37,301 bases of DNA from Planctomycetota bacterium (GTDB lineage Bacteria; Planctomycetota; Planctomycetia; Pirellulales; Pirellulaceae). Position numbers and translations under genes: made by a program. This document shows positions 8,283 through 20,800 of the stretch, piece after piece; position 1 is the stretch's first letter, and each line of letters opens with the position of its first letter. The notes beneath the pieces were generated by a model that had not been told where the DNA came from, did no database searches, and worked only from the letters and a program-made list of their open reading frames with translations. The stretch is taken from positions 27,958-65,258 of the forward strand of contig JAFLCP010000023.1 of assembly GCA_017303505.1 (NCBI GenBank). Direction: 5' to 3'.

Positions 8283-8513
8283 TTCGCCCACCTTGGCTAG
8301 TTTACACATCATGTTGTCGTATTAGCGCAGCCCTACACCGCAATTGTTCTAACCTTACCCCCACCATCGGCATTCCGGTTGTAATGGCTCAACCACCTTC
8401 AACGGTTAAAACGCAAGTTCCTTTGATTGCTAATCCTCATATTCCGTAGAGGTAAACCTTAACGACTAACTCCACCCCTTAAATCGAAGTAAGTATTTCC
8501 CATCCTACCAACG

Positions 8514-8543
8514 CCCCCTCAAAAACACGCCCTGGTGAGGGGG
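8514..8543. repeat. Perfect 8-bp inverted repeat in the divergent control region
   Basis: CCCCCTCA at 8514-8521 and TGAGGGGG at 8536-8543 are exact reverse complements separated by 14 bases. The stem is GC-rich. No T-run follows on either strand and no gene ends nearby, so an operator or a leader-RNA hairpin is more likely than a terminator. Confidence 0.55.
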
Positions 8544-8753
8544 AATCGCTTCCGTCGAGATCCAGAATTTACGTTGAGAGGTATTCTGGTGCGCAATTTT
8601 CGCGCGTTCTACTTGTACAAGACCTAGCAAAACAGTGCAGTCGTTACAAACCGTGCGACGATCCAAACCAGGCGGAAAAATCCCCCACCGTTACGCATTT
8701 ACCCCAATCCCGAAATATTAAGACCCGAAATAGGGGAAAAGGAAGAGGGTCTC

Positions 8754-8796
8754 AAGGAGAGAGATCCTCATGTGCCTAGATGCGTTTTCACGGAAG
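8754..8796 (+). promoter_or_regulatory. Translation-initiation region of the giant gene
   Basis: The strongest Shine-Dalgarno match, AAGGAG at 8754-8759, is ten bases before an ATG at 8770 that is out of frame with the giant ORF. In-frame candidates are ATG 8780 (20 bases from AAGGAG; a stop TAG at 8777 closes the frame upstream) and ATG 8807, preceded by a weaker GGAAG at 8792-8796. ATG 8807 is chosen because the protein then begins with a short basic stretch directly before the LERRVLLSA motif, as is usual in the family. Confidence 0.45.
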
Positions 8797-8806
8797 TGTA
8801 GCGACA

Positions 8807-8887
8807 ATGAGCAAAAAGGATCGCAAGGCGAAACCTCATTTTCGTGTGCAAGGTTTGGAACGTCGCGTTCTCCTCTCCGCAACTTGG
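8807..8887 (+). other. LEPR-XLL-type N-terminal motif of the giant protein
   Basis: Residues 12-27, FRVQGLERRVLLSATW, match the short conserved N-terminal motif (LEPR followed by x-LL-S-A) known from long repeat-rich proteins, mainly in planctomycetes. The Pro of LEPR is Arg here. Its function is unknown; a role in targeting has been supposed because it occurs only at N-termini. Confidence 0.8.
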
Positions 8888-11800
8888 ATGGATGGAGCGG
8901 AATCCTCCAATACCCCCACTTTACCACTGATCGATGCCCTGGCGAATGATCCATCCTCGTCGGCCGAAATGCCAATTGCCGACGCTGTTGATGTAGCGTC
9001 GGCTCCCCCGGACGCGCTCATTCTTCGATTCGACTTACTCGCCTCCGAAGAAATCGCCTTATCTCCCGCTCAACCACACTACACATTTGACCCTATCCAA
9101 GACATCGACTTGGACATCGATAGCGACTGGCAAATCAATTCTGCGAATGCAGAGTCCATTGCATCGCTTCCGCTCGCCACGAACGTATTAGACTCGGAAT
9201 CGATTTCTGTTTCGAATTCGTATAGCGATTCCCTTATTCAACCCCACACTACATCCGATCCGAATGAGCTCTTAGCTTTTACTACTTCAACGGGTCAACG
9301 AGTTGCATTCGCAGATAGCGAGTACCTCGTCGGCGGCTCTGACCATTTATTGCGTGTCGATTTTGTTGGTGCAAATCTTGCGTTACCTGTTCAACAAGGC
9401 GCTGATAGCGATCAAATCACTCTGGATTCGCAATCAGCGGACTATCGAAATGTTCTGTATACAGATCTTTGGGCCGGTATCGATGTCGTCTTTGAATCGG
9501 ACACAAACACATTACTCAAGAGCACCTATTACATTGATGCGGGAGTAAGTGTCGACAACATTCATCTGCAATACAATCAACAGCTAAGTATTGATGAAGC
9601 CGGCAATCTCGTGATGCATTTTGAAAACGGTACCATGAATGAGTCAGCACCGATCGCCTGGCAAGACATCGATGGAATGCGACACTATATCGAGGTGGCA
9701 TTTCGATTGATTGGCGACAATGAATTGGGATTTGTTGTCGGAGATTATGATGCAGAATATGAACTGGTCATCGACCCCACTTTGACTTGGAATTCTTTCG
9801 TGGGTGGCAGTGGGAATGATTATATCCGCGATATTGCGATCGACTCCAGTGGCAATGTGTATGTTGTCGGCGATAGTTCGGCCACGTGGGGATCGCCAAT
9901 TCGAGCTTATTCAACCACTAGCGATACGTTTGTAGCAAAGTTCAATGGTAGCGGTGCCCTGCAATGGAATACTTTTTTGGGAGGATCTGGTAACTCTGAC
10001 GTCGGCACGGCGATCACCGTGGACGCCAGTGGCAACGCATTTGTAACGGGTTGGAGCAATGCAACCTGGGGAACCCCTGTGACCGGTTTTGCTGGAGGTT
10101 CGTTCGATGCTTATGTCGCAAAAATCAATACGAGCGGTACCCTTCAATGGAATACGTTTGTAGGTGGTACCGGTATTGATGCGACTTATGGAATTGTTAC
10201 CGATTCCAGTGGCAACGTTTATGTTTCAGGCAACAGTAATGTCACTTGGGGTTCGCCTGTACGGGCTTATTCAAGCGGTGAAGACGGTTTTATCGCAAAA
10301 CTCAGCAGCACAGGTTCATTGACTTGGAACAGTTTTATCGGCGGAACTGGCAATGATCGAGCTGAAGACCTAGCGGTCGACGCCAGCGGCAACGTCTACG
10401 GCGTCGGCTACAGCACCGCTACATGGGGCTCTCCGGTTCGTGCTTATTCGAGCGGCCAAGATGGAATTGCATTTAAACTGACGAATACGGGCGCATTGAG
10501 CTGGAACACATTCCTTGGTGGATCAGGTATCGACTACAACGGCGATATCGCAATCGATAGTAGCGGCAATAGCTATGTGACTGGCTACAGTAACGCAACC
10601 TGGGGTACTCCAATTACCGCCTACAATGCAAGCTACGATGGTACGGTAAGTAAACTCAACAGTTCAGGCACATTGCAATGGAACACATTTATCGGTAGTA
10701 GCGCCAATGATGCAGCGTATGGAATCGTCATCGATTCCAATAGCAATCTAATCGTCAGTGGTGGGGCTGATGCAAGCATCGGTTCTCCCTGGCGAAGTTA
10801 TACCAGCGGGACCGATGCATTTGTCGCTTTTTTGAATACCAATGGCACCCGAGGGGCGATTGGTTATTACGGAGGCACAGGGACCGATGTCGGTAATGGA
10901 ATCGCAACCGACGGAAGTGGCAATGTTTATCTCGGTGGATACAGTAATGCAACTTGGGGAACGCCGACAACATCGTACAACTCTGGCTACGATGGATTTG
11001 TCGCCAAGATTGCATCAAACAGCAATCTCGTTACCAATACCAACGATTCTGGTGTCGGCTCATTGCGACAGGCGATGACGGATGCCAACGGAATCGCAGG
11101 AACCGATACCATCCAGTTTGACATTGCCACTAGCGATTCAGGTTACAACAAAAGCGGCGCGGGCAACTTTATCATACAACCCACCACCGCATTGCCAACA
11201 ATTACCGATCCCGTCATTATCAATGCTACAACACAATCCCAATATGTATCTTCACCGGTCATTGAATTAGATGGAAGCAACGCCGGAGCTGCCGCGAACG
11301 GTTTCAATATTACAGGAGGCGGTACGACAATCAAAGGCTTCGCGATATACGGATTCGCAGAAGGCTCCGGTATCTATGTTAACGGTAGTGGACTCAACAA
11401 CATCGATGGGAATTTCATCGGCCTACGCCCCAACGGAAGCGATAGTGTTGAAGGAACCGTTGCTTGGTGGAAAGGCGAGAGTAACGGGAATGATTCTACC
11501 TCAACCAATACGGCCACTCTTACCGGCGGGGTCACCTACGCAACAGGTAAAGTTGGAACCGCATTCCATTTCGATGGCACCGGGCATCTATCAGTTACCG
11601 ACAACATCCAGCTCGATATCCCTCAAGCTATTACCCTAGAAGCCTGGGCCAATTTTTCCTCGCTTTCTAATCCTTACAACACGATCTTAGCCAAGGAAAG
11701 CAGCGTAGCCACCAGAAACTACTTGATCTCGGTAACTCAAAACGGAGCAATTCATCTTTCGTATGGAAACGCATCTGCAGCGAATGTCAATGTTACCACA

Positions 11801-14800
11801 GTCGACGGCGTCATCTCGACTGGCCAGTGGTATCACATCGTTGGCGTCATTGACACCGTAAGCGGAACGATGGGAGTGTATGTTAACGGTACGCTCGTAC
11901 AATCAGGAGCTACCAGCGGCGCGATGATCACCAGCACATCCGATTTGCGAATAGGTGGAGCCACCAACGGCACTACCTCCCGCATGACCGGTTTACTTGA
12001 TGAAGTAGCGATCTACAATCGCGCATTGTCGACAACTGAGATCAACGCAGCCTATAACGCTGGTCTGAATGGGAAGTCAGCTGCCAAAATTCCCTTGGTC
12101 AGCACATGGAGCGGTGAGGGCAATGCCAACGATACGAGATCGATTAACAACGGAACACTCACCAACGGTGCTACCACTACCGCCAGCGGGAAACTGTTTA
12201 GTGCATTTTCCCTCGATGGTGTGGATGATTATGTTTCTATAACGGATTCGTCCTCCTTCGGTAACACGGGAGTAATGAGTGTCAGCGCATGGGTCAATCC
12301 CGATTTGATCGACGCGACCGATCCGCGTGACATCGTTTCACAATGGAATGCGGGAGCAACACAACGCGCGTTCATGATGCGGCTCAACACCAATGGGAAG
12401 ATTCTCTTCTACATCAGTCGTGATGGTGGGACGGATTATGATTCGATTCAAAGCAGCCTGAGCCTTAATGCAAGCAGTTGGCAACATGTCGTAGGAACCT
12501 ATGACGGTGCCGAAATCCGAGTCTATATCAATGGCCAACTTAGCGGAACCCTTGCGTATGCAGGTTCTATGTTTAACTCAAATGGTAATATCCTTATCGG
12601 AGACTCCAATGCCTCCAATGGCCTACCATTTGACGGGAGAGTCGATGAAGTAAGTTTATACAATCGGGCACTGACAGCCACGGAAGTGGCCAATCTTTAC
12701 CAATATCAGTCGACTGACACGAACACCTTTGTCGCAACACCGATCGCTTCCTATAAAGCGGAAGGAAATGAAAGCGATTTCACGAGCACCAACGAAGGCA
12801 CACTCAATGGAGGAGTGACCTACGTCTCGGGTATCGCGGGTAAGGCCTTTGATTTTGATGGAACTTCAGGCTACATTTCCGCGCCTGACCATGCAAATCT
12901 CGAAGTATCCAATGCGGTCACACTCGCGGCTTGGATTAATGCTGACGACATTGCCAATTTCCGCCAAATTATCAGCAAATTTGGCTCAGCGGGGCATGGA
13001 GCTTATCAACTTGGCCTTGCGCCGAACGGAGCCCTTCGGGCCGATTTTAGCTCGGACGGCACAGCCTACTACGGACTCACTTCATCAAGCAGCCTGCTGA
13101 CTGCGGGCACGTGGTATCATGTTGCTGCAACCTTCAATAGCGGTACAGCCCTTCTCTACATCAATGGCGTTCAAGTTGCAAACGCAACCACTGGCTTTTC
13201 AACGATCTACGGTAGTGGTACAGCCAATCTGAACATCGGTCGCGCATCGAGTGCCAGTCAGTTCTTTGATGGACGGATCGATGAGGCCGTCATTTATAAC
13301 CGTGCATTATCTGCTGCCGAAATCGGTTCGCTCTTTTCATCCGTCGCACAAAGCACCGTCGGAAACAATATTGGAATTAACCTCGTAAACAGTTCAGGGA
13401 ATGAGGTGGGTGGCGTTACGGCAGCCGAACGAAACATTATTTCCGGCAACACATTGTATGGTATTCAGGTCAGCGGAAACGGTACCCCCAAAGACGCGGT
13501 AGCTTGGTGGAAAAGCGATGGCAATGCCAATGACTCAGTTGGAAGCTTAAATGGAACATTGACCAATGGTGCAACAGCGACCAGCACCGGAGTCAATGGA
13601 TCGGCATTCCAATTTGATGGTGTCGATGACTACGTTCAGGTAGGAACTTCCTCGTCACTGGCAATGACGAACATGTTCACGGTTGAAACTTGGATATACC
13701 CCAATAACACAACAGGCGGGGATTTCATGATTTTCAACCGAGAGGGAGAATATGAACTTGCGCGAGTCGGCTCAACCGGGGAAATACGCTGGGCGATCGC
13801 CAACTCGAGCAACACTTGGTTCTTTACTGGTACAGGCTACAACGCTCCAGCTAACACCTGGACACATTTGGCGCTCACTTTTGATAACGGTACTGTCAAG
13901 CTTTTCGCGAACGGCGTGCAAGTATACTCAGGCACGATCTCATCGAGCACCATAGGTGATGCGAATCCAGCCTTAAATGAATTCCGGATCGCAAGTCGCC
14001 AAAACACCAGTGGAACGGATTACTTCCAAGGTAAAATTGATGATCTAGCCATATATCGACGAGCTCTAACAGCGACAGAAATCTCTACCATCTATCGGGT
14101 CGGCGGTGGCACGAAAGGTGGAAACACAATTGCCGGTAATTACATCGGCGTCGATGAATCGGGGACGCAAAGTCGCTCAAATGGTTCCCACGGCATATAT
14201 GTATTGAACTCCTCGGGCAATACGATTGGCGGAACAACTTCCGCCAGTAAAAATGTCATTTCCGGAAACAGTGGTTCGGGTGTTTTCGCCACGGGAACCT
14301 CCACGTTCAACGTCATTCAAAGCAATTATATCGGCACAAATAGCTCGGGTACCGCCAAAGTCGCAAACGCCGCCTCCGGCATCTATCTGGTCAGCACCAC
14401 CTCGTACAACACCATTGGCGGAACATTGGGCACTGACGGAAACCTCATTAGCGGCAACGGATTATGGGGCATTTGCCTCGAAGGAAACAATAACACCGTC
14501 CAAGGGAACTTTATTGGAACTAATTTCAACGGCACGTCGTCACTTGGAAACACATGGGCCGGCATCGGCGTGTTGGGAAGCGGTAACACCATCGGCGGCA
14601 CAACTGCCTCCGCTCGCAACATCATCTCAGGTGGAACCGCTGAAGGAATCTATATTCACGGTAATGCCGCTACGAGCAACGTCGTCTATGGCAATTATGT
14701 CGGCGTCGATGTTACAGGTGCTGTCTCCCTTCCCAATAGCTATGGCATCGCGTTGATGGCGGGAGCAACAGGAAACTTTATAGGCGGGACAGGTGCTGGT

Positions 14801-17800
14801 ATGGCTAACGTCATATCGGGCAACAACAGCCGAGGTATCTACGTCTATTACTCTGGAGTCTCCACAAGTGCTGTTGCTAGTCTGCGTGCGGAAAACAACG
14901 CGCAAGATTTCATTTCATTAAACCAGGGAACCTGGACTGGGACAGCCTCTTACACAACAGGCAAAATAGGCAATGCTCTCAATCTCACCGGCTCGAATTA
15001 CATAACGATACCTAACGAGAGTGTGTTCGACTTTTCAGATCAGGTTTTCACCGTCGAAGGCTGGTTCAAAACTACCGCGAGCGGTTCGCGCCAAATGATT
15101 GTCAATAAAGGAAATGGCGCTTCGAACTATCAATGGGACGTTGAAATAGGCACCGATAATTTGCTCTACGCCGTGTTTCTCAGCCCAACAAACAACAACG
15201 TTTATGCCAAGTACACATCTACCACCGTCAACGATGGACAATGGCACCATTTCGCAGCAAAATTTGATACTCGAACCACGACCGAGAACATCGAACTGTT
15301 TCTTGATGGCCAAAGTCAAACCTCGGTGTTTACGGATCTTCGAGCCTCTTTAAATTACAACACGTCTGGCAATGATCCGTTGATGGTTGGTTCGCGCAAC
15401 GGTTCGTTCAACTTTGTAGGCCAAATCGATGAACTGAACATCTATTCGCGCGATCTATCGACTGCTGAAATAACGAAACAATACACGACTGGCTCGATGA
15501 GCAAATATGGTAATATGATTCAAGGAAACATCATCGGTCGAAACGCAGCGAACACAGCCAATGTTGCCAATGGCTCTAGCGGCATTGAATTGTACAACTC
15601 TGCAGGAAACATCATCGGTGGAACTGCTGCGGGTGAAGCAAACATCATTCGAGGCAACACGGGAGACGGTGTTTCGGTAACGGGTATTGGACAACTCGAC
15701 GTGCAAGCAGGTTGGTGGCGTGGCAACGACCTTGTGGACCAAATCAACGGCGGTACAGCCACAGGCGTCAACAGCCCCACGTATACAACGGGAGTCGATG
15801 GAGTCAGCGCTTCAGCCTTCAATCTAAATGGAATCAATCAGTACATCAGTATCCCAGACAGCTCTGCCCTCGATATGACAACCGCTGTCACGATGGATGC
15901 TTGGGTGAACATGACGAACTTGCCATCATCAGGCAACTACTATGCAGTGATCGTCAAAAGCTCGGTTGTTGCGGATCGAAACTACGGCTTATGGATCAAC
16001 AGCGCTGGTCAACTCTATACCGAATGGGCAGGAACACTGGGACCAGCTGGCCTAACGAGTTCCGCAGCGATTGCTGCCGGTTCGTGGGCGCACATTGCGT
16101 CTGTGATCGATCCTACAACAAGCTCGGTAAAACTCTACATCAATGGTGCCCTAGTTTCCTCTACCAACGCCCCAGGGGGCTTAGTGGCGAACAACGCACC
16201 ATTAATGATTGGAGCCTCGGAAAGTAGTTCACCCGCCGCATTTTTTAAGGGAGCTATCGATGATGTCGGCGTTTATGGGCGTGCGTTGACGGCTGCGGAA
16301 ATCACAACGATCTTTGAACAAAGAACCAATGGAAAGACCATCGGTTCTCAAAGTAATGCCATCCGAGGTAATGTGATAAGCGGCAATGGTGATTTGGCGA
16401 TCGATCTCTCCAACAACGGAGTAACAGCCAACGATGCTGCTCCCGACAACGACCTAGGGCCAAACGGTTTACAGAACTACCCCATCATCAATACGGTGAG
16501 CGTAACCAATGGCAATACTACCATTCGTGGTTCATTGAGCAGCAAAGCAAATACAACGTATACGCTCGATTTCTACTCGAACTCGGCTGCGGATTCATCA
16601 GGTTATGACGAAGCCCTTACTTATCTTGGCAGCACTACCGTAACCACCGATGGCTCAGGGGCTGCCACTTACCTCACCACTCTATCTGGAGTTTCTGCGA
16701 GTGGCTTTGTAAGTGCAACCGCGACCGAAAATCTAGGTGGATCGAACTATGGTGGAACCAGCGAAATGGCTTTCACTACTACCTCCCTATCGACTATTAG
16801 CGGTAAAGTCTTTGACGATGTGAACTATGGCGGTGGGGCAGGACGGGACTACGCAACCGCGGACAGTTCTGCCGTGTCCAGTGGCTTTACAGCAGGTGCC
16901 ATTGGTCGCTCAGGTGCGACCGTCGAACTGTATGATGCATCAGGCAATTTCATCGTCGCCACAACAACGGACTCCAATGGGAACTATTCATTTAACGTGA
17001 ATACGGGCGTCAATTATTCTGTCCGTGTCGTAAACAGCACCGTTTCCAGCGTGCGTGGAGGGGCAGGTTTAATTGGAGTTCAAACATACCAAGCCAGCGC
17101 GAACGGTACATCAACCACAGCCATTACGAATTACGTGGGCGGTGATACACCAAGTGAAGTCGACGCAGCCGCCAACAATGGTTCACAAACACTCTCTTTC
17201 CTAGATTCTCAGACTGGGATCGACGCTCAATCCGTCGCTAATATCACTGCCATCTCAGGCAATATTGCGAACGTCGATTTCGGCTTCAACTTTAGTACCG
17301 TCGTAAATACCAATGACAGCGGACAAGGGAGCCTACGACAGTTCATCAACAATGCGGTCTCCCTGTCGAATGCGAATCTGGCGCAGGCTGGCCAAGCTGC
17401 CGGCAATGAAGTCTCTATTTTTATGATCTCAGATGGTCAAGCCCATGCAGGTCTACGCGCTGGCTTAACCAATTTGTTAACAGGTACCGTAGGCGTAGAT
17501 GCCAGAGCGGTCATAACACTGGCCTCAGCCCTTCCAAGTATCACGGGCGCTAACGCGATAAACACGATTATCGATGCGACTACACAGACAGCCAATGTTG
17601 GGAACACGAATGTCGGCACGGTGGGAGTTGGCGGTGCGGCGAGCATGACCGTGGGGGTTGGCATCGACGGCATCGCAGGTACGGCGGATGACCAAATCTT
17701 AAACGCATTCGCTCGACCCGAGATTGAAGTCAACGGCAATGCAATCGCAGCAACTATGCTCACGGTATCGGCAAACAACTTCGGACTCAAGGGGACATCA

Positions 17801-20800
17801 TGGTGGGGGCACGGTGGCGTAAGCTCTTCTGGCCTGGCCGTCACCACAGGAAGTGGTCACTTGATTCAAGACAATCTTTTTGGAGCCAATGCACTAGGCA
17901 CAGCGCAAGCTCAACTTGCGACGGGGCAGAGTCAATTTATCAATCTAGGTGGGGCTGTGACAGGAGCCACCGTTCTGCACAATTACGTTACCGCCGCCAG
18001 CCAAGCGGGGAGTCTCATTGGAATTTATCCGAATATTGGTTCCACAAACATCACGTTGGATTCGAACGAGTTCACGGGCGTAATGAACTATGCCACTCCT
18101 TTCTATACGGCGAATTCAACTGCAACCAGGAACTACTTTCATAATCTGACAAACTATTCAATCATCAGCGCTTACGGGCCATTCGCCAATCAGACGATTG
18201 AACATAACACGATCTCGAATACGGCGCAAGGGATTAATCTTTCAGGCACCTCATCCGGTACCGTTCGCTACAACTTGATCACGGGTGTAACGAGTACCAA
18301 CGGAGCCGTCTACCTGACGACCGACAGCCAAGCTGTGACAGTCACCAGAAATAGCATCTACGGTAACGCGGGACTCGGTATCGACAATTATGCCATCTCT
18401 TCGATTAACAATGGCACCATCGTGGGAACGCAGCCGAACAGCGGTATTGACAGTCCCGTTATTACTTCCGCAGTGCTTAATGGATCAACCTTGACGGTCA
18501 GCGGATATATCGGCATCGCAGCAGGTGACACCGACTTTGCCAATGCAACGATTGAGGTCTTCAAAGCAGCCGTCGACGCAAGCGGATATGGCGAAGGTCA
18601 AACCTACCTCGGCTCAATCACAGGCAGCGTTACCAACGGCAACTTCAGTGGATCGATCAGTCTTCCAATTGGAGTCGGTCTATCCAGCGGTGACACGCTG
18701 ACATCCACAGCCACAATTGCTGCGTATGGTACATCGGAGTTCGGTGCGAATACTTCGCTGTACACAATCAGTGGAACAATCTTCGAAGACTTGGGGGCGG
18801 ATGGACTTACGGGATCGCAAGCGATTGGCGATGTCAACAATGTGGTGCGAGCTGGTGCGACCGTCAAGATCTATCGCGATGGAGGCGATGGATTGGCCAG
18901 CGGCACGGACGATGTGTTGATTGGGTCGACGACGACCAACGGAAGTGGCCTATATTCGTTCTTGGGGCAGAACGGAACCTACTGGGTCGTGGTCGACTCG
19001 AAAACGGTCACCAGCAGCTTGGCGTTCAATGCTGGCTATACCCAAGCCGACGTGTGGGCCGAACAGACGTATGAGAGTGTGGGAGCCGTAGGTAGCCTGG
19101 GATTCCAGTCCGTTTCTAGCGTCCACTATGGCGGTCGCAATCTAGAATCTTCTGATGACTCAACTACTCTTTCAACTAGCGAACACGTCACAAGAGTCAT
19201 CGTCAACAGCGCGAACCAGACCGGCATCAATAGTGGTTTCAGCTTCAGCGCGGTGACTCGTACCGGCGATGGTGATGACGACGTTTCGAACAACCGAACC
19301 GTTCAGGGTTCGCTACGCCAGTTTATTCAAAACTCGAACGCGCTCGCTGGTATACAGACTTCCGACTTCAAGCTTCAGACTTCAGATTCAAATTGGCAGA
19401 AGAACGAAAATGGACAGTGGTTGATTCGCCCCACGTCCGCTCTGACCACCATCACCGACGCCGTGATCTTGGACGGAACCACACAAAGTACCTACGTAGG
19501 CACACCGGTCATCGAGATTGCGGGGGATCAAGCTGGCGCGAGCGTTAACGGCTTGCACATTATTGCTGGTAACAGCACCGTGCGTGGCTTCTCGATTACC
19601 GACTTCAGCGGCGACGGTATCAAACTCGAAACGGCAGGCAATAACACGGTCGAGGGTAATATTATCGGGCTCCGTACCGTCGGCAACGGAACGACCTCCA
19701 ACGTTATCGGTGGAACGACAGCTTGGTACACGGGCGATGGCAACGTGCTTGATTCGGTCGGAAACCATCATGGAACATTGACCAATGGTGCCACTTTCGC
19801 CGATGGAGTTCTAGGTAAAGCCATCTCGTTAGACGGTGTCGACGATTACGTGACACTTGACACAGCTGATAAGTTGGGCCTTAACGGGGAGTTTACTGTT
19901 TCTGCTTGGATCAAGCCGAATGCCGTCACTGGCGACTACGGTATTCTGGCAATGGATACCGGCTCAGGCAGCACGTTGCTCCATCTCAACATACGCAACA
20001 GCAAGCTCTACATGGGCTTCTTCGGAAATGACACGGCAGGCAATCAGACCCTCACAGCGGGGACCTGGTACCATGTTGCCTTCCGATACTCAGGTGGCGT
20101 TCAAGAAACCTATATCAATGGTGTTCTCGATGCACAATCAAGCGGCCACGCCCCGATGACGGGAACGTCAATGGTCAACATAGGTAGATACGGCAACAGC
20201 AACTACTACAATGGCTTGATCGATAATCTGGCAATTCAAAATAGAGCGATTTCGACAACCGAAATCACCGCTTTATACAACGCAGGTATCGCAGGAAAAA
20301 CACCCGCGATGACATCTCAAGTTGCCTACCTACAATCTGAGAACAATACGCAAGACACTCGCAATATCAATACCTTTACCACCAGTGGCAACACGACCTA
20401 CACCGCTGGCAAAGTGGGCACGGCATTCCTTTTTGATGGTGCTGGCGACGCCGTTACCGCAACCACACCCACGAAACTGGATTCAGCCCAGATTTCGTAT
20501 GCAACGTGGTTCAAGCTCGCTGACACAACCAACTATCCCACACTCTTGGGACGTCAATTCAGCAACGACCTTGGCTATATGCTGCATTTGGGCCCCGATG
20601 GCTCCTTGCGAGTTCGAGTTGATACAGACCTAGCCGTCAATCAGATATCGCAAGTTTCAACAGGTTTAGACGACAACAACTGGCACTTGGCCGTTCTAAC
20701 ACTTAACCAAAGCACAAACCAAATCCAATTGTCGGTCGATGGATCTACTTTAAGCACAAGCAGCTTTACAGGAACTTTCTCGAACGGCACTGCAGGAAAT

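Larger units (their letters stand above)
8283..8806. other. Large divergent intergenic region upstream of the giant gene
   Basis: This ~520-base region separates the divergent outer-membrane factor and the giant ORF, so it should hold promoters for both. Structures seen are an 8-bp inverted repeat at 8514-8543, a 10-bp perfect palindrome CTTGTACAAG (8612-8621), a direct repeat CCCGAAATA (8709-8717 and 8724-8732, 15 bases apart), and an inverted repeat AGACCC/GGGTCT (8721-8726 and 8747-8752). I find no convincing sigma-70 promoter pair and no complete protein gene. Confidence 0.5.
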
